Of a stretch of DNA of 10,271 nt, positions 6,809 to 10,271 are shown in pieces. The first letter of the stretch is position 1; every line of letters starts with the position of its first letter. The position numbers and the translations under genes were made by a program. Under the pieces are notes generated by a model. It saw nothing but the letters and a program-made list of their open reading frames with translations. It ran no database searches and was not told the DNA's origin. The stretch lies in the NCBI GenBank assembly GCA_028293685.1, contig JAQGOI010000002.1, forward strand, positions 1 to 10,271, written 5' to 3'. This DNA comes from Lysobacteraceae bacterium. GTDB lineage: Bacteria > Pseudomonadota > Gammaproteobacteria > Xanthomonadales > Xanthomonadaceae.

Positions 6809-7600
6809 TCACTCCACCAGATTGCGCCCATGGAACAGCTCTTCGATCTCGCGCTTGAGCAGCGCCTCGATCTTCATCCGATCCTTGAACGAGAGGTTCT
6901 TCGCCTTCTCCTCGAACAGGTAGTTGTCGAGGTCGAAGTCCTTCAGGTGCATCTTGGTGTGGAAGATGTTTTCCTGGTAGACGTTCACGTCGAACATCTC
7001 GTAGCGCGAGCGGATGTTCTTGGCGAGGAATTCCTGGATGGAATTGATCCGGTGGTCGATGTAGTGCTTCTTGCCCTTGATGTCGCGGGTGAAGCCACGC
7101 ACCCGGTAGTCCATCACCACGATGTCCGACTCAAGGCTTTCGATCAGGTAATTCAAGGCTTTCAGCGGCGAGATCACGCCGCACGTGGCGACGTCGATGT
7201 CGGCGCGGAACGTGGCGATGCCGTGCTGCGGATGCGTTTCGGGATACGTGTGCACGGTGATGTGCGACTTGTCCATGTGCGCGACCACGGCGTCCTTGAT
7301 CACCCCGCGCGCATCGGCGCCGTCGATCACCGGCTGCTCGGAGATCAGGATCGTCACCGACGCGCCCTGCGGCTCGTAGTCCTGTCGGGCGATGTTGAGG
7401 ATGTTGGCGCCGATGATCTCGGCGACGTCGCTCAGGATCTGCGTCAACCGGTCGGCGTTGTAAGCCTCGTCGATGTATTTGATGTAGCGCTGCCGCTGCT
7501 CTTCGGACACGGCGTAGCAGACATCGTAGATGTTGAACGAGAGCGCCTTGGTCAGGTTGTTGAAACCCTGCAATTTCAGGCGCGGCAACGGCTTGACCAA
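6809..7600 (-). CDS. speD: S-adenosylmethionine decarboxylase proenzyme
   Basis: The 263-residue protein is full-length class 1A AdoMet decarboxylase (E. coli SpeD 264 residues). It makes decarboxylated AdoMet, the aminopropyl donor for spermidine, in the cytoplasm. The proenzyme cuts itself before S112 in [13 protein letters not shown], giving a beta chain (1-111) and an alpha chain whose serine becomes the pyruvoyl cofactor. H117 and C140 ([14 protein letters not shown]) sit where the E. coli processing and catalytic residues are. Other family blocks: [52 protein letters not shown]. The start is TTG at 7600, which gives the N-terminus [13 protein letters not shown] as I recall it for Xanthomonas homologues; GGA is 9 bases upstream. 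No speE lies in the window, so the aminopropyltransferase must be elsewhere. Confidence 0.97.
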   Translation of the reverse strand: MVKPLPRLKLQGFNNLTKALSFNIYDVCYAVSEEQRQRYIKYIDEAYNADRLTQILSDVAEIIGANILNIARQDYEPQGASVTILISEQPVIDGADARGVIKDAVVAHMDKSHITVHTYPETHPQHGIATFRADIDVATCGVISPLKALNYLIESLESDIVVMDYRVRGFTRDIKGKKHYIDHRINSIQEFLAKNIRSRYEMFDVNVYQENIFHTKMHLKDFDLDNYLFEEKAKNLSFKDRMKIEALLKREIEELFHGRNLVE

Positions 7601-7632
7601 GGTGGTGGTTCCGGAAGCAGGCGAAGCGCGGG

Positions 7633-7638
7633 ATTATG
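7633..7638 (-). promoter_or_regulatory. candidate -10 box of speD
   Basis: CATAAT on the minus strand would start transcription about 25 bases before the TTG codon. The matching -35 region is poor, so this is weak. The 135-base speD-clp gap shows no clear TGTGA/TCACA palindrome that would mark Clp autoregulation. Confidence 0.3.
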
Positions 7639-7697
7639 CGGCATCCCCGATCAGGACGGCGCCATGGCCACCCGTCAGTGAGCGCCGTCTCAAAAGA

Positions 7698-7726
7698 TTG
7701 CCCGGATCGCCACAACGGCCTACTCT
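7698..7726 (+). promoter_or_regulatory. candidate clp promoter
   Basis: TTGCCC (7698-7703) and TACTCT (7721-7726) are spaced 17 bases, but only 4 and 3 of 6 positions match consensus. If real, transcription would begin around 7733, almost at the ATG at 7736. Confidence 0.25.
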
Positions 7727-7735
7727 TCGTGACAC

Positions 7736-8440
7736 ATGTCGATCAATGCCTCCAGGAACTTCGCCCCCATGGTGGTGCATGCGCATCGCCGGCCCACCAG
7801 CCCGCTGGCGCCCGACGCCGCCGCCCTGGAGCGCTTCCTCAGCTATTGCCACCGCCGTCGCTACCCGCCACGCACCGACGTCTTCCGTCCGGGCGACCCG
7901 GCCGGGACCCTCTATTACGTCGTCAGCGGCTCGGTCAGCATCATCACCGAGGAGGACGACGACCGGGAGCTGGTGCTGGGGTACTTCGGCATTGGCGAGT
8001 TTGTCGGTGAAATGGGCCTGTTCATCGAGTCCGACCGGCGTGAGGTCATCCTGCGGACGAGAACGCAGTGCGAGCTGGGCGAGATCAGCTACGAACGCCT
8101 CTACCAGCTGTTCGACGGCCCGCTGTCCGGCGACGCCACCAAGATCGTCTATGCGATCGGCTCGCAGTTGTCCCGGCGCCTGCTCGATACCAGTCGCAAG
8201 GCTGGCCGCCTGGCCTTTCTGGACGTCACCGACCGGATCATCCGGACGCTGCACGACCTGACCCGCGAGCCCGAAGCGATGAGCCATCCCCAAGGCACCC
8301 AGCTGCGCGTGTCGCGGCAGGAGCTGGCGCGGCTGGTCGGCTGTTCGCGCGAGATGGCAGGGCGGGTGCTGAAGAAGTTGCAGATCGACGGCGTCCTGCA
8401 CGCGCGAGGCAAGACCGTCGTCCTCTACGGCACGCGTTAG
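7736..8440 (+). CDS. clp: CRP-like global regulator Clp
   Basis: The 234-residue protein is a CRP/FNR-family transcription factor and closely follows Xanthomonas Clp (230 residues), which controls virulence factors and extracellular enzymes and is released from DNA by cyclic di-GMP. Order: a variable N-terminus (1-30), cyclic-nucleotide fold (about 38-140: FRPGDPAGTLYYVVSGSVSI, FVGEMGLFIESD), the dimer helix (about 140-165), and a C-terminal helix-turn-helix in VSRQELARLVGCSREMAGRV (192-211). By my alignment the Ser that contacts cAMP in E. coli CRP (S83, after R82) is Glu here (REV, 102-104), which fits loss of cAMP specificity. Start 7736 gives the family length, but no Shine-Dalgarno precedes it; ATG 7769 (Met12) has AGGA 11 bases upstream and remains possible. 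It is divergent from speD and overlaps the next gene by one base. Confidence 0.95.
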   Translation: MSINASRNFAPMVVHAHRRPTSPLAPDAAALERFLSYCHRRRYPPRTDVFRPGDPAGTLYYVVSGSVSIITEEDDDRELVLGYFGIGEFVGEMGLFIESDRREVILRTRTQCELGEISYERLYQLFDGPLSGDATKIVYAIGSQLSRRLLDTSRKAGRLAFLDVTDRIIRTLHDLTREPEAMSHPQGTQLRVSRQELARLVGCSREMAGRVLKKLQIDGVLHARGKTVVLYGTR

Positions 8441-9342
8441 TGGGCCGCGCGCAGGCGCCGGCCGATGCGGCCACCGTCCGCGCAGCCGCCACCGGCGATG
8501 CGTTCGACGTGGCGACCCTGCTGGAAATCCTGGGGTATCCCTGCAGCCGTGATGAAGCGGCCGAGAGGATCGCCTTCGTACTGGGCGACCCCCGCCAACA
8601 TCTGCTGCTGGCGGAAATACAGGGCCACGCCTGCGGCCTGGTGGCGCTGGACCTGCGTTATTCGCTGACGCGTGGCAAGGACCAGGCTCGCATCACCGCG
8701 CTGGTCGTCCTGCCGGACCAATGTCGCCAAGGACTCGGTCGACGCCTGCTGCGCGAAGTCGAAGGGATTGCACGCCGCGCCGGAGCAACGCGCATCGAGG
8801 TCACCAGCAACGCCCGTCGCAGCGAGGCCCACGCGTTCTACCACCGCTGCGGCTATGCCGATGGCTCGCTGCATTTCTTCAAGCGGCTCGGGGACCGACG
8901 GCCAGCGCGCCTACGACCCCGCCTGCGGGGACGCTGCCACCGGATCACCTGCGCGACCGACGCTACCCCAATCCAGCATCGGCGTTCCCGCGGGCAACAC
9001 GCGCCGGAACATCGCAATACTGCCGGGCTTCGGATTGACCACGACCGGATGTCGTGCCGCCTTGAGCAGCGGCAGATCGGCGCTGCTGTCGGAGTAGGCG
9101 ATGGCAATCGGGCCACTGTATCCCTTGCGTTCCAGGCAGCGCAGCTTGTTGTCGCTGTGGCAATGGTCGATCGTGACCAGGCCACCCATGAACGGCGCTT
9201 CATGGCTGCCGACGACCGGGACATCGCTATGGGCGACGAATTCGAGGATCGCGTGCGCCAGCTCGGGTGGCGCACCGGTGGCAATCACCACCCGATCGCC
9301 TGCGGCCAGGTGCCGTTCCAGCACGCCGACCGCGATCGGTAG
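8440..9342 (+). CDS. GNAT acetyltransferase with an unusual C-terminal run-on
   Basis: The first ~151 residues form a complete GNAT N-acetyltransferase domain: AATVRAAATGDAFDVATLLE (beta1/alpha1), HLLLAEIQGHACGLVALDL, the core strand ARITALVVLPDQ followed by the acetyl-CoA loop CRQGLGRRLL (95-104; Cys stands where Q or R is usual), and RIEVTSNARRSEAHAFYHRC leading to GYADGSLHFFKRLG. The acceptor substrate is unknown. The start is GTG at 8440, whose G is the last base of the clp stop codon (TTAGTG), so translation is probably coupled to clp. Relatives normally end near FFKRLG (about 8892), but here no stop occurs in this frame until TAG 9340-9342. Residues ~152-300 are arginine-rich, low in recognisable pattern, and lie antisense to the phosphatase gene, so they may not be a folded domain. 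Domain call firm; the 3' end is uncertain. Confidence 0.8.
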   Translation: MGRAQAPADAATVRAAATGDAFDVATLLEILGYPCSRDEAAERIAFVLGDPRQHLLLAEIQGHACGLVALDLRYSLTRGKDQARITALVVLPDQCRQGLGRRLLREVEGIARRAGATRIEVTSNARRSEAHAFYHRCGYADGSLHFFKRLGDRRPARLRPRLRGRCHRITCATDATPIQHRRSRGQHAPEHRNTAGLRIDHDRMSCRLEQRQIGAAVGVGDGNRATVSLAFQAAQLVVAVAMVDRDQATHERRFMAADDRDIAMGDEFEDRVRQLGWRTGGNHHPIACGQVPFQHADRDR

Positions 9343-9654
9343 TAGTGCCGCGCGGAGCTTGTCTTTTCGCGCCACGACGTAACGTCGGATCAGGGCGTTG
9401 AGATCACGGTAATCGTGCAGGCCGAACGTCCCCAGCCACAGGTAACCCGAAATTCCCTGGCGTCGTGTCACGACGAACGCCAGCATGGGCAACAGCACGA
9501 CCGACGCCACGATCGCCGCCAACGCGCGCGCCCAGCTCCGGCGTAGCAACCACTGCACCATGTCGCCACCCGAGTCGCCGTCGTACAGGGTGTGGTCGAA
9601 GTCGAAGACGACCAGCGGCGCGTCCGGACCGATTGCCTCTGCCGTGACCGTCAT
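8911..9654 (-). CDS. HAD-IB family phosphatase, PgpC-like, membrane-anchored
   Basis: A 247-residue haloacid dehalogenase-superfamily phosphatase. Motif I is [12 protein letters not shown] (D18 nucleophile, D20), motif II VIATGAP (T126), motif [13 protein letters not shown] (K170), motif [13 protein letters not shown] (D189, D193), so the catalytic set is complete. Between motifs I and II lies a hydrophobic segment [19 protein letters not shown] (about 44-62), then [12 protein letters not shown]. This layout and the YSDS-x-x-D-x-PLL block match E. coli PgpC, which dephosphorylates phosphatidylglycerophosphate at the inner membrane; that substrate here is inference, and serB-like or other HAD-IB functions are possible. 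The ATG overlaps the trpC stop in ATGA (9651-9654), so the two are co-translated. Its 3' 432 bases are overlapped antisense by the GNAT frame. Confidence 0.88.
   Translation of the reverse strand: MTVTAEAIGPDAPLVVFDFDHTLYDGDSGGDMVQWLLRRSWARALAAIVASVVLLPMLAFVVTRRQGISGYLWLGTFGLHDYRDLNALIRRYVVARKDKLRAALLPIAVGVLERHLAAGDRVVIATGAPPELAHAILEFVAHSDVPVVGSHEAPFMGGLVTIDHCHSDNKLRCLERKGYSGPIAIAYSDSSADLPLLKAARHPVVVNPKPGSIAMFRRVLPAGTPMLDWGSVGRAGDPVAASPQAGS
8917..8930. terminator. GC hairpin at the GNAT/phosphatase junction
   Basis: CCCCG-CCTG-CGGGG is a perfect 5-bp stem at the convergent gene ends, within the last codons of the phosphatase and just past the expected end of the GNAT domain. No T-tract follows on either strand, so it is at most a weak or Rho-assisted 3' end. 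Confidence 0.25.
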
Positions 9655-10271
9655 GCGACGCAGAACAGCCGCTGCAGGGCGGCGCCCGGGTCCGCTTCGC
9701 GCATGAACGCTTCGCCGACCAGGAAAGCGCCGATGCCGGCGTCACGCAGCCTGCGCACATCGGCCGTGGTCGCGATGCCGCTCTCCGTGACCAGTATGCG
9801 ATCAGGCGGCACCGCATCCTGCAACGCCAGCGTGGTGTCCAGCGACACGTCGAACGTCGTCAGGTTGCGGTTGTTGATGCCGAGCAGCGGCGCGGGCACC
9901 TGCAGCGCACGCTCGAGCTCATCGATGTCATGCACCTCTACCAGCACGTCCATGCCCAGGTCGAGCGCCAGCTCGCACAGCTCCGCCAGAGGGCCATCCT
10001 CCAGCGCGGCGACGATCAGCAGGATGCAGTCGGCGCCCAGCACCCGTGCTTCATGCACCTGGTAGGCATCGATGGTGAAATCCTTCCGCAACACCGGCAG
10101 ATCGCAGGCTGCACGGGCCTGCTGCAGGTACGCGTCCGCGCCCTGGAAGAAATCGATGTCCGTCAGGACCGACAGGCACGCCGCGCCGGCGGACGCGTAA
10201 CTGCGCGCGATGGCGGCCGGATCAAAGGCCTCGCGCAACACGCCTCTTGAAGGACTGGCCTTCTTGATTTC
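9651..10271 (-). CDS. trpC: indole-3-glycerol phosphate synthase, 5' end beyond window
   Basis: The visible 206 residues are the C-terminal four fifths of a TrpC beta/alpha barrel, which closes the indole ring in tryptophan synthesis (CdRP to indole-3-glycerol phosphate plus CO2). The frame enters at the right edge with [10 protein letters not shown], the family's first signature holding the catalytic lysine, and continues with [23 protein letters not shown] (second active-site lysine), [33 protein letters not shown] and AFLVGEAFM at the phosphate-binding end. About 60 N-terminal residues lie outside; the ATG codon at 10239-10241 is internal. It ends in TGA overlapping the phosphatase start (ATGA). 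No sign of fusion to trpF. Confidence 0.96.
   Translation of the reverse strand, partial: EIKKASPSRGVLREAFDPAAIARSYASAGAACLSVLTDIDFFQGADAYLQQARAACDLPVLRKDFTIDAYQVHEARVLGADCILLIVAALEDGPLAELCELALDLGMDVLVEVHDIDELERALQVPAPLLGINNRNLTTFDVSLDTTLALQDAVPPDRILVTESGIATTADVRRLRDAGIGAFLVGEAFMREADPGAALQRLFCVA

Noticed and set aside
6773..7681. Plus-strand frame of 302 codons opposite speD
   Set aside because: Antisense shadow of an unmistakable SpeD; its Val/Asp/His-rich repeats reflect codon bias of speD.
8068..8439. Extending the GNAT frame upstream to an ATG at 8068 within clp
   Set aside because: Those residues are a shifted reading of clp without motif; the GTG at 8440 gives the normal GNAT N-terminus.

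Overview
The window is high-GC DNA from a gammaproteobacterium, most likely of the Xanthomonadaceae/Lysobacteraceae (Xanthomonas, Lysobacter, Luteimonas and relatives). The main evidence is a CRP-like regulator of the Clp type, the gene order coq7 / speD / clp / GNAT / HAD phosphatase / trpC, and a REP repeat with the GTGGGAGCGG core that is common in this group. No gene-free stretch exceeds 300 bases; the longest is the 243-base gap between rplM and coq7.

Left part (1-4822, all minus strand). A very large RHS/YD-repeat protein gene starts at 3898 and is still open at the left edge after 1299 codons, so its C-terminal end (where such proteins carry a variable, often toxic, domain) lies outside. 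Behind it, at 4088-4822, is a 2-oxoglutarate/Fe(II) dioxygenase of the free amino acid hydroxylase type. This part looks accessory.

Middle part (4851-6713). The rplM-rpsI ribosomal protein operon is read leftwards from a recognisable promoter. It is followed after 32 bases by a tRNA-Gln(CUG) gene and then a strong intrinsic terminator, so the three genes probably form one transcription unit. Divergent from it is coq7 (ubiquinone biosynthesis).

Right part (6714-10271). A perfect 25-bp inverted repeat (a REP doublet or REPIN) fills the gap between the converging coq7 and speD genes. speD (S-adenosylmethionine decarboxylase, polyamine synthesis) is divergent from clp, a global regulator of the CRP family that in Xanthomonas responds to cyclic di-GMP. 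A GNAT acetyltransferase starts on the last base of clp. Converging on it is an operon of trpC (partial at the right edge) and a membrane-anchored PgpC-like HAD phosphatase, joined by an ATGA overlap. The GNAT frame lacks a stop at its expected end and runs 432 bases into the phosphatase gene antisense.

Most of the window is ordinary conserved chromosome. The less ordinary points are the RHS/dioxygenase segment beside the tRNA, the long antisense overlap, the REPIN, and the structured rplM leader.
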